Origin: Selaginella moellendorffii
Taxonomy: Eukaryota; Streptophyta; Lycopodiopsida; Selaginellales; Selaginellaceae
Length of the DNA stretch: 64,000 bases
NCBI RefSeq assembly: GCF_000143415.4
Contig: NW_003314350.1
Coordinates: forward strand, 1 to 64,000
Direction: 5' to 3'
Position 1 is the stretch's first letter, and every line of letters starts with the position of its first letter. The notes under the pieces are model-generated. The model was not told the origin of the DNA. It ran no database searches and was given only the letters and a program-made list of their open reading frames with translations. The position numbers were made by a program, and so were the translations under genes. Below, in pieces: positions 48,360 to 59,018 of the stretch.

Positions 48360-49250
48360 GAAAGAAGATCTTCTCAATCGTTAGATTCCAATGGAAACAT
48401 TCAGCCCTTCATCTTCCAACCTAAAGCAGATTCCTTGGAACGCAATCCTTCCTTTAAGGTGAGCGATGTTCCACGAGGCATAGCGCTACAAGTGAGTCAT
48501 TCTATCTCAACCACTCGAATCCTCCCGCATCCTGGCGAGCAAGTACCGGCAATGCACATTCTGCTATCACATATGCCAGACGAGGCGATCAAGGTTTTCC
48601 ACTCCCCTTCTCTCGGAACATCCTATTACGGGTCCTTTGCGAAGAAAATCGCGTTGCTGATGCGAGGAAAGCCAGGACGTGGTGACCTGGACGACAATAG
48701 TGAGCACATATGCCCCGAATGGGCATCATGACGAGGCAAATGCCGCAACGAGCTGTTCTGGCTTGGCTCGGGCCGAGACATGCATCACGCCAGCCAAATC
48801 TTCTTTGGGATGCCCCAGTGCGATGATGCCCACAGTGGGGATATGGAGCAAGCAACTGCATTGTTCGATAGGATACTCATCAAGGATGACAGAGTCGCGG
48901 CGGATGTTCTTTAAGGTGCATGGAATCCCTCGTGATTCATCTCTTTGGAACTCGCATTTCCTATCCCTCCGCAGGATCTTTAAGATGACGGTGGAGGCCG
49001 AGTAGTGACTCGCGGTCCTGATCGAAGAGCTCTTGAGATGGTGACACTGAGGACTTGGAACTGGATGTGTGTAGCGCGCAATGGATTCTTCGCAGTCCAC
49101 AGCGGGATGGAATGGCGGAGTTACTTACCGGTTCTTATGACTTCAAGCAAGGCGGAGCAAGTGCAGAGGCTTACCGGTTCTTATGACTTCAAGCAAGGCG
49201 GAGCAAGTTGCAGAGGCCTGCGCAGCCGTCTCGGCCCCGGCACTACTCGG
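48360..49250 (+). pseudogene. PPR fragments with a 47-bp tandem duplication
   Basis: PPR debris as before the other FAN1 copies: VTWTTIVSTYAPNGHHDEA is readable at 48680-48740, and MEQATALFDRI at about 48845-48880. Near the end, TTACCGGTTCTTATGACTTC and the following 27 bp occur twice in tandem (about 49124-49169 and 49170-49216), with one base missing in the first copy. The other units have this block once. Confidence 0.65.
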
Positions 49251-49260
49251 AGTAGCCGAT

Positions 49261-52200
49261 CTAGGATCGATCATTCATCGTCTTGGAGACCTTGCAAAGT
49301 TCCACTGGAACATTAGCGTCCGAGAGAATAAGAAACCAGGCCACCTGTTGCTCGGACAAGCGATCCCCTGGACCCTTGACTTCCGCCAGCTTTGCCTCTT
49401 TCTCCTTCCACAGCAGAAGATCAGGCATTCCAGCCGTCCAGTTACTGTGGTCTTCTGCAAGAAGCTTGCAAATCGCCGACAATCCTGGACCTCCGATACA
49501 GACCGTTATTGTTTGAAGGTCTTCAAGCGAGTACTTCTCCCAGTTTACCCCGCTACATGATGTCCCGTAGTGCTCTGCCCAAGTCTCAGCCACGAGTTGC
49601 CTAGCTCCGCCATCGCGTATGGCTTGAAGACGAGATTCAATAAGCGAGCTTCGGACTGGATAGAATGAATCCGTGCACAAGTCCAATGGTGCAGTCTGCA
49701 AACAAGAACTGTAGAGCAACCACGAGAAAATGAAACAAGAACCTGAAAAGGTGTCTGGAAGACATCTGGAACGTCTGAAAAGATAACATCCCACATGAGC
49801 AGCCCGAACAATGTCAGCCATATGCCACTTTCTGAATGGACTCCTTTCCAGCCGCCTCCATCTTCTCCGGCATAGTATTGAAGTGCCAGGTCCTCCACAC
49901 TGCATTGTTGCCCATCGTAGCCATAAAATCTGCTCTTCATTCCATTGGCATTGTTTAGCGGCCTTCCCATAATCGTCACCTTCAGAAACAGAGTTGTAGC
50001 TGAAGGCCAAATATCTGGAAGACACAGTACGTACCACCTTTTGTTTTTTCTTTAAAAGCGCTGCATATGGAGGTACTTTCCACCTTCTAGGAGGTTTTCC
50101 TAGTCGGAGAACCCTCCGTTGCAAAGCAATACGATCCCCTCCTCGGACGCTGAAATCATTTAATCCGTTTTCTGCAACGAGCAGGCTCTCTTCTAAACGC
50201 TGTAAGTGCTCCAAGTCAATAGATAGCCGGAGAGTCCAGTATCCTCTCCGTCCAGGACAATACTGCATGCTAAGGAGCTGCTTGAAGAGGTTTATAGCTT
50301 CAGCATATCTGGTCAAGAGCCAGTTTTAGTTCAAAAGTATTGTTCGCCATTGGTGAAAGAGCGTACCTGCGTTCTTTCTCCAGAAACGATGCAGCCACAG
50401 TACAGATTGTTGCATACACCCATGCAGCCGAAAATCGTGCTAAAAATGGATGCTTGATCTCGGTGTGTGCATTGATCAATTCGAGAGTAGTCCTTGCTTT
50501 TCGAAAAGAGGAGTTTACAGCCTCAGAATTACCAGCTTCCAGAGACATGTCAACCACCTGAGCCAATTGCAATGCCTGAAAACTCGACGGTCAGACAAAT
50601 TTTATAACACAGTAGGAACGGACCTGCTCATACGCCAGAAAGTCCTCTCGAGAAGCAAAGACTGGCATTGTTCTAGCGCACCTATAGCTTGGATACTTGA
50701 TCCTTCCAATATCCACAAGAAGAAAAACATGGAACTCCTGCTCACCGTTTAGAAAGAACAGCCTCTGAATAAATAAATAAATTGCTCAGCACCAGCAAGT
50801 GTAACACTTTGGAGAGGATGTCAACTGACCTGTAAACGCCAAAGTAGAACTTCAACTGTTTCGGCTATTCGAATGCATGGGCCGGTTGCTTCACGAATTA
50901 AAGCCGTTAGATTACTGCCGCCAAGTATTTCACGCTTGTATAAAAAACCAATGATCACTTGCTACTTACAAATGCAGCGAAATCAATGCATCTCGAATTG
51001 CTGTAATAAGCTGAATCTTTTTCAAACTTAGCGTAGCACTTTTGATCTGTAAGCAGGAACAGAAATAAAAACAAGGAAGAAAGTCTTAGAAGTAACTACC
51101 ATGATTTTGCTGTTCACTGCCAAATCTTTGAGCTCTTGTACAGTCAGATGTTCAAGCAACTCAGACGAATTGACGTCCGCGTCGAAAACTAAGTAGCGTC
51201 CCTCTGTTACAAGGGAGCAAACATATTATGAAGTACACGATGAAAGAAATTGAGTACCGACTAACTCATGGACTGCAGAGTTTGTGTCACCAATATCTTC
51301 ATAGAAAATGTTCTGAAGACGGAACCATGGCCCTGCAAAACCAGTCTCCCTTGAGTCATAGTTTGTCCGACGGCGTTTAGCTTACCCTTTCGTTGAGCCA
51401 ATCTTACAAAAAGGCGCTGTCCATCAGACGAGATTGAACGAAATGCCTCGAGAAGTTCGATCTCGTCTGAAGTAAAGAGATGGAGATCCCGTTCCAATAC
51501 CACTTGGAGCATGTAGAGAAAATTCTGTTGGTATCGACAGCCGTGGTCTTGTCCCTTGTCAGCTGCATCCATCAGACGGCTCCATTTGACAGCCAGCACT
51601 TTTTCTTCTGAGAGACTTCCAATAGTCCGACTCTGGATCTCACGCAAATCAAGCTTGAGGCGTGCAGCTTCCGATGTACTCTTGGAGACATATCCCTGAA
51701 ACCTTTGTGAACAATTGAAAAACGCCCCAGAGATTAGTTACCTGAACGTCTACCACGCCTTTTTCCATGAGAGGAGACAAATAACGCGAAAGCTCTTTTG
51801 GAATATGTCCCAGCGAAAGCCCATCCGCTGTAAGCACCTGGCGCAATGTTGTTGTCAGCCATGAAACACGTCCATCCAGTCAAGTTTACCTTCACAGCGT
51901 ATGTATCCATGGGATTTTCTGGTTCCCTTACCAGGTGAACTCGCATCCCAGCTTGGCACTCGACGTCTCTGTGGTACTTGCGGCCAGCAATCCTTGCCTC
52001 CAGGCAGCCATTGTAAAGATCTCTAGTTTCACTGTTGAGCTCTGCCGGAAGGACGCTGTTGGCCACGTCGGGCTCCTCAAAGCATTCAAGAGTAGAAGAA
52101 ACTTCCGGTTCCGGAGACCCTGCCGCCGTGTTACAGTCGACCCCAGTCTCGAGCGGAGGAGACTGCTGGATTTCTAGTACGCAGTTTCCGCTTTCCTCGT

Positions 52201-52577
52201 ACTCTACCTTTTTCGACAAGTTGAAGTGAAAGAGTGTATGCTGGACACTGTTCTTCTTTTTCTTCCCACGTTGCAGGCAAGTATCTGGACAAGAGACACC
52301 ATCGATCAGCGTGCTTGAATCAAAACAGAGCAAAATCCAAACCAAGATGGCAGTTGACGAGAAGTTCATTCCCGCGTATTTGCTTCCCACACACAGGGCA
52401 TTCCACCCAGTCACAACAAGCTAAGCTCAGGCCTCCTTTTATTTCCAGCGAAACATCACCGCACTCCAACTCTTCTTGCAAAGAAATAGAAGCTCGATCA
52501 CTCACCCGAGCCGGGAGTGACACATTGCGCTGCCGCTTCCCAACAAGCCGAATCAAGCTCTCACGGCCCCGGAGCAT
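49261..52577 (-). CDS. FAN1: FAN1 nuclease, copy 3 (splice acceptor lost)
   Basis: Best-preserved 5' end: the ATG at 52577 opens MLRGRESLIRLVGKRQR, then the UBZ-type finger. Exons I could place: 52343-52577, 51890-52284 (HIRAN), 51742-51837, 51386-51695, 51266-51332. All join in frame. The following exon is reached in copies 1 and 2 through an acceptor ...CAGAGAG before ACGCTAC; here that AG reads GG because of one base (51201). Neighbouring AGs give early stops, so correct splicing looks impossible. Everything downstream (TPR-like region, VRR-NUC core MPDLLLW...LAEVKG, stop at 49261) reads cleanly. It is divergent from the chitinase at 52946, with about 370 bp between them. FAN1 acts in crosslink repair in the nucleus. 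Probably a very young pseudogene unless a cryptic site rescues it. Confidence 0.85.
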
Positions 52578-52882
52578 TGCTGAGATTACCGCATGGAACA
52601 CCGCCGAGCTGTGTGTAGGACGCTTCCTCTTCGCAGACCTAAACCCTAGGCAAATAAAATATTTCCCTCCATTCCTTTGAATTCACTTAAGCCTCAGTAA
52701 TAAATCTTTGATCATATTAGCTTATTTTAGTGCACATCAATGAATTTTAATAGATGCCTTCAAAGTTTGGTCACTTGTATTACAAGCAAGATCTTAGCGT
52801 GCTTCGACCAAGGAGAGAAGTTAATATCTACACGGCATTTCAAGGCTGTGAAGCCCATATAAATCGCAATCCCACTCAAGGC

Positions 52883-52889
52883 TATAAAA
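52883..52889 (+). promoter_or_regulatory. Probable TATA box of chitinase copy C
   Basis: TATAAAA, 57-63 bp before the ATG, in the same conserved block as before copy B. Confidence 0.6.
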
Positions 52890-52945
52890 ACAGCCCCAAA
52901 ATTCCATTGCACAACCACGGTTCTCATACTATCCTTTTAAGTACC

Positions 52946-53771
52946 ATGGCATTAGTCATGGTAATGTTTATGCTATGCCTCCTAGGATTTTCTCCGTTCT
53001 CAACACTGGCATCTCCCTCTAGTATTATAACTGTGTCTGTGTTTAGGAAGTTCTTCCCATCCAACATCGCGAATCCTTTCTACACATACAACGATTTCAT
53101 TGCAGCAACAAAATACTATCCCACGTTTGGAAGCACAGGGAGTCTTGATGTTCAAAAGAGGGAACTGGCGGCCTACTTTGCAAATGTGAAGCAGGAGACT
53201 GGAAGTAAACTCGGATAGCATTTATCCATTAATCTCACTAATGTCTTGAAGTTTGTATATGGTTGCTTGGCTGTAGCACTGCAATACATTCGAGAGATCA
53301 ACCGAAACAACGTCTATTGTGACACTAGTCGTGGGATCCCATGTCCTGCAGGTACAAAGGCTTACTATGGAAGAGGACCTTTGCAGCTCACCTGGTAAGC
53401 TGAAAATGTTATATTCAAAATTTAAAGTGTATATATACAGGAATTACAATTACGATGCTGCTGGAAAGGCTTTCAACATGAACCTCCTCCAAAATCCAGA
53501 CCAGGTTGCTCAGAATGGCGTCCTTTCGTGGAGGTCATCATTGTGGTTTTGGATGCAAAATTCGAATTGCCACGCCGCAATAACACAGAACCAAGGATTT
53601 GGAGCTACAATTCGAGCCATCAATGGAGGGGAGTGTGGCAAGGGCCGTGAGACACAACCCGCACAGAACCGTATCAATTATTACAAGAACTTTTGCTCAC
53701 AGTTGGGTGTTTCACCAGGTGGGAACCTTGGCTGTGCTAAACAAATGATTTTTAAAGTAACTAGCTACTAA
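52946..53771 (+). CDS. GH19 chitinase (copy C), C-terminal extension
   Basis: Second readable secreted chitinase: exons 52946-53204, 53277-53394 and 53441-53771, introns 72 and 46 bp. It encodes 235 residues with the same signal peptide, KQETG and QYIREIN catalytic blocks, and YYGRGPLQLTW. Two differences from copy B stand out. One glutamine codon is missing in the NGG-ECGKG stretch. One T is lost at the stop codon, so translation continues for about ten residues beyond GGNLGCA to the next TAA. Neither should disturb the catalytic centre. It forms a divergent pair with FAN1 copy 3. Confidence 0.9.
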
Positions 53772-54209
53772 GTAATGTATTATTAAAAACAAATAATTAA
53801 TCTGGAAATTAGAGATCTTGGATTAGTTTCTAGAAATCTTTACAGTAGCAAGAAGTACTAGAGGAGAATGGTGGAAAGTCATGTATAAGAAAGCCGAGAA
53901 CAATATCTTGCCTATCAGTCTACTTATAAAATGGGTAAAGTTGTAAGATGATGGATATCTAAAACAATTTAGTATCTAAAAAGCATTGCTGATATTACTG
54001 CATGAGACATGACGCCTCGGCCACTTCCTCCTCGCAGACAACCCTAGCCAAGTCTACTCACATTCTTCTCGTTCGTTTTAAACAGAAATTCTAAGGACTT
54101 GCTTTGTTGCTACCATCGGTTCCATCCCACTCTCGAAGCCAATCGAGGTATCCAGTGTGATAAATTAACCTGGGGGAGGGGATTGTCGTTAAACAACGAC
54201 TTGAAATAG

Positions 54210-54345
54210 CTAAGCAAAATACTGCCTCAGTTTAGCTTACTTTAGTGCAGATAATACGGCCCAAAAGCAAAATACTGTCTCAGTCATTCCGTAGAGATGT
54301 GCTTATACTATTAGCTTGTTTTAGTGCACATAATACGGCCCATTG
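54210..54345. repeat. Imperfect tandem repeat upstream of chitinase copy F
   Basis: Same paired block as at 25405-25560: GCAAAATACTG...ATACGGCCCA, then GCAAAATACTGTCTCAG...ATACGGCCCAT. Conserved in position before the pseudogene pair E/F. Confidence 0.6.
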
Positions 54346-54577
54346 AATTTTAAAATAGACGCCTTCAAAGTTTGGTCACTTGTATTACAAGCAAACACAA
54401 AGAGATCTTCATAGCGTGCTTCGACCAAGCTAATATCTACACGGCATTTGAAGACTATAAAGTCAATATAAATCGCAATGCACTCAAGACTATAAAAACT
54501 ACAAGACTATGGCCGTTTTATATTCCATTCCAAAATTCCATTCCACAAACGAGTTCTCATACTATCGTTTAAGTACC

Positions 54578-55190
54578 ATGGCATTAGTCATGATAATGTT
54601 TACGCTATGCCTCCTCCCTCTAACATTGTAACTGAGTCTGTGTTTAGGACCTTGCGAATCCTTTCTAAACATTCAATGATTTCATTGCGGCAACAAAATA
54701 CTATCCCACGTTTGGAAGCTCGGGGAGTCTTGATGTTCAAAAGAGGGAACTGGCTGCCTACTTTGCAAATGTGAAGCAGGAAACTGGAAGTAAACTTGCA
54801 TAGCATTTATCCATTAATCTCATACTACGGAAGAGGGCCTTTGCAGCTCACCTGGTAAGTTGGAAATGTTATGTTTAAAATTTAAAGAGTATATATATAC
54901 ATGAATTACAATTACGATGCTTCTGGAAAGGCTTTCAACATGAACCTCCTCCTAAATCTAGACCAGGTTGCTCAGAATGGCGTCCTTTTGTGGAGGTCAT
55001 CAGTGTGGTTTTGGATGCAAAATTCAAATTGCCACACCGCAATAAACAGAACCAAGGATTTGGAGCTGCAATTCGAGCCACCAATGGAGGTCAGGAGTGT
55101 GGCAAGGGCAGTGAGACACACGCACAGAACCGTATCAATTATTACAAGGATTTTTGCTCACAGTTGGGTCTTTCACCAGGTTGTGCTTAA
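54578..55190 (+). pseudogene. GH19 chitinase pseudogene (copy F)
   Basis: The ATG at 54578 is followed by a shortened signal peptide and a stop within 15 codons. Part of exon 1 and the exon-2 start are missing. Intron 2 and exon 3 remain, but with an altered intron acceptor region (ACATG) and small indels. Most similar in layout to copy E (25798-26250) and copy A. Confidence 0.88.
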
Positions 55191-55325
55191 ACAAATGTCT
55201 AATTAGTAATTAATTATAAGTTATAATTCAAGTTTCCCTGCCAGAACATGAAGGACAAGAAGACTTAGCGAGAGAGGGGGATAGAGCATGTATACCAAAG
55301 TGTGGCAATAAAGAGACTTATTTGG

Positions 55326-55530
55326 AGATGGCTTCGGACGACACTTGGCGGTACGACAGCGCATTGGATCAATTCGGGAAGGCGCCCCTCCCAGAACTAG
55401 TATTGTGTGTCCCATGTGCGGTCAACCGTGGCTGCGATTGTTAGAGGTTCTAGAAGTAGAGAGCAGTGTCGAGTCCACGCTCGTTGTCTTTCCGTCCTGG
55501 TTCTCCATGACAGTTTAATGCTAGGTTCAT
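55326..55530. other. About 200-bp unique insertion before GDSL copy F
   Basis: In copies A and D the sequence runs ...TTTGGAGATCATCTTCGAG; here about 200 bp separate TTTGGAGAT from CATCTTCGAG. The insert is GC-richer than its flanks and opens with ATGGCTTCGGACG in a frame that stays open for 38 codons (MASDDTWRYDSALDQFGK first). It may be a captured exon, but I do not recognise the protein and see no transposon ends. Confidence 0.55.
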
Positions 55531-55626
55531 CTTCGAGTTTTAAGACAACGATCACATCGTTTCTGCAGCTCCAGAAAAGATCAGCGACATCAAGTCGACA
55601 TTCTGCTCGCTCAACAATTGATTATC

Positions 55627-56958
55627 ATGGAGCTTTTGTCAATTGCGGCAGTTCTAGTGATTGCTGAGTTATTTGCTCCAGGCTTGGGTTTCCAGTGTCC
55701 AAAAGCCATGTTCTGGTTCGGGGATTCTATTGTCGATACAGGGAATGTTCAAGCAAGAGCTCCGTTTATTAGTGCTGCAGAGTATAAGCCTTATGGCATG
55801 ACTTTCTTCAGTAAGCCATCGAAGAGATACTCGGATGGTCGCTTGGTTGTCGACTTCTTTGGTAATTGTGTGCGTTGATTAAACAGCGTTTGATGTTATT
55901 CGTGTATGTTTTTGCAGCGGAGGCTTTTGAGTATGATAGATTCCTGGATCCCATTTTGCAAAGTATTAACTCGAATTATGCCAACGGGGTGAATTTTGCG
56001 GTTTCTGGAGCGACTGCTTTGAACACCAGCTTCGAAGTCCCACTGTACCTTCCGGTTCAGATTGACCAGTTTCTGAGGTTCAAGCAGGATGCTTACGACA
56101 TGGTAAAGGTAATGATTCTTCTCAGACTTTGCAAAGGTAGTGTCATTCATAGTTTCCTCTGTAGGGATGCAAAAGCTAGTTCCTTATTATCATCATCTAA
56201 AGACTGCTCTGTATGCGGTTGTCATAAGTACTAACGACCTTCTCAATTCCTACTTGTTGGAGCATAGAAGCCCTGAGAATGTAACAGCTGAGGTTGTTCC
56301 ATACGTTGTGAGAGCCATCTCTCACGCATTACAGGTACACAAATTTGCATTCAGTCTTGAAGTTGTTCTAAAGCCTTTAATAGAGTCTCCATGAGCATGG
56401 CGCACAAAACTTGTTGGTCTTCAGCACGTTCCCTCACGGCTGCATGCCGATATTGCTGAGCATATCCCGGAAGCGTTCAACAAGCAGTTGTATGATGAAA
56501 TCCAAGTCTTGCAAAAGAACAGGACGGGATTTCATCTTCTTTATGCAGATGCTTACAAATTCACTTTGGATGTCCTGGATAAACCGCTAGTTTATGGTGA
56601 GATCTTGTGTTGTTATTGTAATTACCAAGATTGGAAGTTTGGGCAAACGTTTGTAGGAAACAAAAATATTTATGTCTTTCCAGGATCCCAAAACAAGACT
56701 AAACTATCAGCATGTTGCGAGAGTGGAGGGGAATATAACTTTGACGTTACTCAGCCATGCGGACTAGTTATCCAGCCAAACGGTACCACTTTGAAGCCTT
56801 CGGAGTACGTCAGCTGGGATGGCGTTCACTTTACCGAGTCGTTCTATCGGCAGTTGTCAAAGGCATTGCTCACAGGTCGATACATTTATCCATCTCTGAA
56901 CATTACGCAGATTTGCAACTTCACTTCCAATAGGAAAGTGCGGAGAGAGCCCGAATGA
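55627..56958 (+). pseudogene. GDSL esterase/lipase (copy F), damaged
   Basis: Fullest GDSL copy: ATG 55627, signal peptide, block I FGDSIVDTGN with the nucleophile Ser, intron 55862-55917, and block II NGVNFAVSGATAL. A block with ALYAVVISTNDLLNSYL follows, then a block with FSTFPHGCMPI, and a last exon (about 56684-56958) with SWDGVHFTE, which carries the catalytic Asp and His. Order and motifs fit the ENOD8-like branch of secreted plant GDSL esterases. Two breaks are visible: a 7-bp deletion near 56098 relative to copies A and D, and a frame change plus missing segment between GCMPILLSI and the AFNKQLYDEIQ block (about 56450-56470). I therefore call it a pseudogene, although a gene model with odd introns could be drawn through it. 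Confidence 0.75.
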
Positions 56959-57088
56959 CAGAAGTTCATTTGCTGCAACAGCCTTGAGTACTCAAATCTT
57001 TCTTCTTAATAGCTTAATTGAAGAAGTACATATATGCCTTTTGAATATCAAATCAAAATATCACGAGCAAATGACAGTGTTAATTTAA

Positions 57089-57192
57089 CTTAATTTTAGT
57101 ATGTCTTCGACATTTGCAGTAATGAAACTCTATGGAACGTTCCATAACAGAGTTTCATTACTGCAAAATGTCGAAAACATACTAAAATTAAG
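57089..57192. repeat. 104-bp near-perfect inverted repeat (hairpin)
   Basis: Two arms of about 50 bp meet at a GGAACGTTCC centre. The left arm begins CTTAATTTTAGTATGT and the right arm ends ACATACTAAAATTAAG; only a few mismatches or one-base bulges interrupt pairing. It lies between the convergent 3' ends of the GDSL relic and the NPP relic. It could be a foldback/MITE-type element or a young small-RNA hairpin locus. No target duplication is certain. Confidence 0.92.
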
Positions 57193-57214
57193 ACTGAGAT
57201 GCATAAGATAAACT

Positions 57215-58300
57215 AACCTCTGGGGCTCCTCGAATTCCTATAATTGTGGTGATTATGTTATATATCTCCACATTAGGAAACGAGGCCACTTTTCGTCTCG
57301 GAAATCTTGGGCCATGAGCAAAGAAAACAGAGAGTACGCATTGTCATAACCATGAAAACCTCCATAGCTACTATTTGTTGATCTCCCAAGCTTCACAGTA
57401 TAGCTTTCTGATGCCATCCCAATGATAGGTTGACCAAACTTCCCATGTGAGAAATGTAGCCTTTCTGGCAAATATTCCTTGAGGAAAACCTTGAGGAACT
57501 GTCCATTATTCACCTTTTCTGACTGCAATCCTTCGTTCATCTTCTTCACAATGTGCTTTGCATCAAAACCTGGTCAAAAGCTTAGTCAATAAGAGTCAAA
57601 ATAAAGTTATCACATAAATTACCTCTTGGAGGTCTCAATGCAACTACTGCTCCAACCCCTGATCCATGGAGCCAAATCCTCGAGAATCACCTTACTCTCG
57701 CAGCTCATTACCCTTCCATGGTCACTAACAATGATAATATGAACATCATTGAGTCTCTTGCGAGTCTGGTCCCGAGGCATGCCCTGCATGATCCGGATTG
57801 TCAAAGTAAACAGCAATGAAGCTTGGACTGGCATGTCCACAAACTTTAGAATGGAGTCAATGCGGTCCTCAAAGGCAAGAGATGAGTTTGCAAGGCGAGC
57901 ACAGTACTCTTGAGGGCAAGTCCAGTGGCCTCTTACAACTTCACTCCCCGGCCATAGATAAGTTCCAGCCCTGAGTCCATTCCTGACTACCGTTTCCCAA
58001 AGAGGCTCTCCGTGCCACCACCTTGGATCCGCCCACGAGACGTTAAACCTTGTCCACGAAACTATTGGCAATAATTCCGTGCCATGCAGGATTCAAACCT
58101 GTTTAAATTAATTGATTTACTACTGTGGGAAACACTGGAATCATACGTGGAAAAGCTTCCACACCATTCTCCTTGATGAAGTCAATGTTGGGAGTGGACG
58201 TTTTAAACTGGTAACCCCATTTTAATCCATCAACAGATATGAGAATGACCACAGGCTTCTTGTTCATGCCGGCAGCCACCAGTTCCACAGAAACATGCAA
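57215..58300 (-). pseudogene. Nucleotide pyrophosphatase/phosphodiesterase (NPP) relic
   Basis: Minus-strand remains of the alkaline-phosphatase-superfamily NPP enzymes, which cleave nucleotide phosphodiester bonds. Exon 1 (about 58300-58120) has KPVVILISVDGLKWGYQFKT with the first metal-binding Asp, but the exon carrying the FPTxTFPNHYS nucleophile region is absent. The next exon (58071-57619) has YLWPGSEVV and HWTCPQEYC. The FDNPDHAGHA metal site is out of frame with what precedes it, and VHIIIVSDHG follows a deletion. The last exon (57549-57220) has GYDNAY and then a frameshift before ITTIIGIRGAPE. It cannot be active. Confidence 0.82.
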
Positions 58301-58442
58301 ACTAACGTCAACAAAGCGATCCTCATATCTCGATCTACATAAGGTCTAGAAAGGTGATTAGTTTATATGGTCGATTTGATGTATGGTACGCATCAGGCAT
58401 CCCGACTTTGGAGGCCATTTTTTCTCGTCGTGATTACCTTAA

Positions 58443-59018
58443 GTTTTGTATGAGGACCCTCTCCAGGATTATTTCGTACACAACGTGAACAGCACCACCA
58501 ACGTGAATGATTTCCCTTGCAAGGCCCCCAGCACAGTCACCGCCAGTGATTTCCTGTTCCAGGGGCTCCGCAATCCGGGCAACACCAACAACAAGCTCGG
58601 GTCGATCGTCACACCTGCGAGCGTGAGCGTCTGGCCGGGAATCAACACTCTTGTCATCTCTTTGCAAGGATTGACATCGCTCCATATGGTGTCTATCCAT
58701 CCCAGAGCAACCGAGATCCTCTATCTCCAACAGGGAACCCTCTACTTGGGATTCATCACCAGCAATAACTATAGGTTCTTTGAGCAAACTTTGCAACCTG
58801 GTGATCTCTTTGTCTTTCCCAAGGCTCTGATACACTTTCAACTCAATACTGGGAACACCCCGGTTGTTCCTATTGCTGGGTTGAGCTCTCAGATCCCGGG
58901 AATCCCCCAGGTTCCAAGGGCGATAATTGCTTCCAGTCCTGGCATTGCTGATGAAGTGCTCAAGAAGGCCTTCCAAGATCTTCTCAAGCGTCTCAGAAAT
59001 GCTATTCAACAGACTTAA
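58443..59018 (+). pseudogene. Germin-like protein, 5'-truncated
   Basis: Cupin-fold germin-like protein (extracellular, metal-binding in active members). It enters at YEDPLQDYFV, the usual mature N-terminus, with an in-frame stop just upstream (58440-58442) and no signal peptide. A possible intron acceptor (TTAAG at 58439-58443) exists, but no upstream exon is visible. Germin box 1 reads HMVSIHPRATEILYLQQG: the second His and the Glu are kept, but the first His of the HxH pair is Ser. Box 2 (GDLFVFPKALIHFQLN) is normal. The rest is full length and open to the stop at 59016-59018. Either a recent 5' loss or a gene whose first exon I failed to see. Confidence 0.75.
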
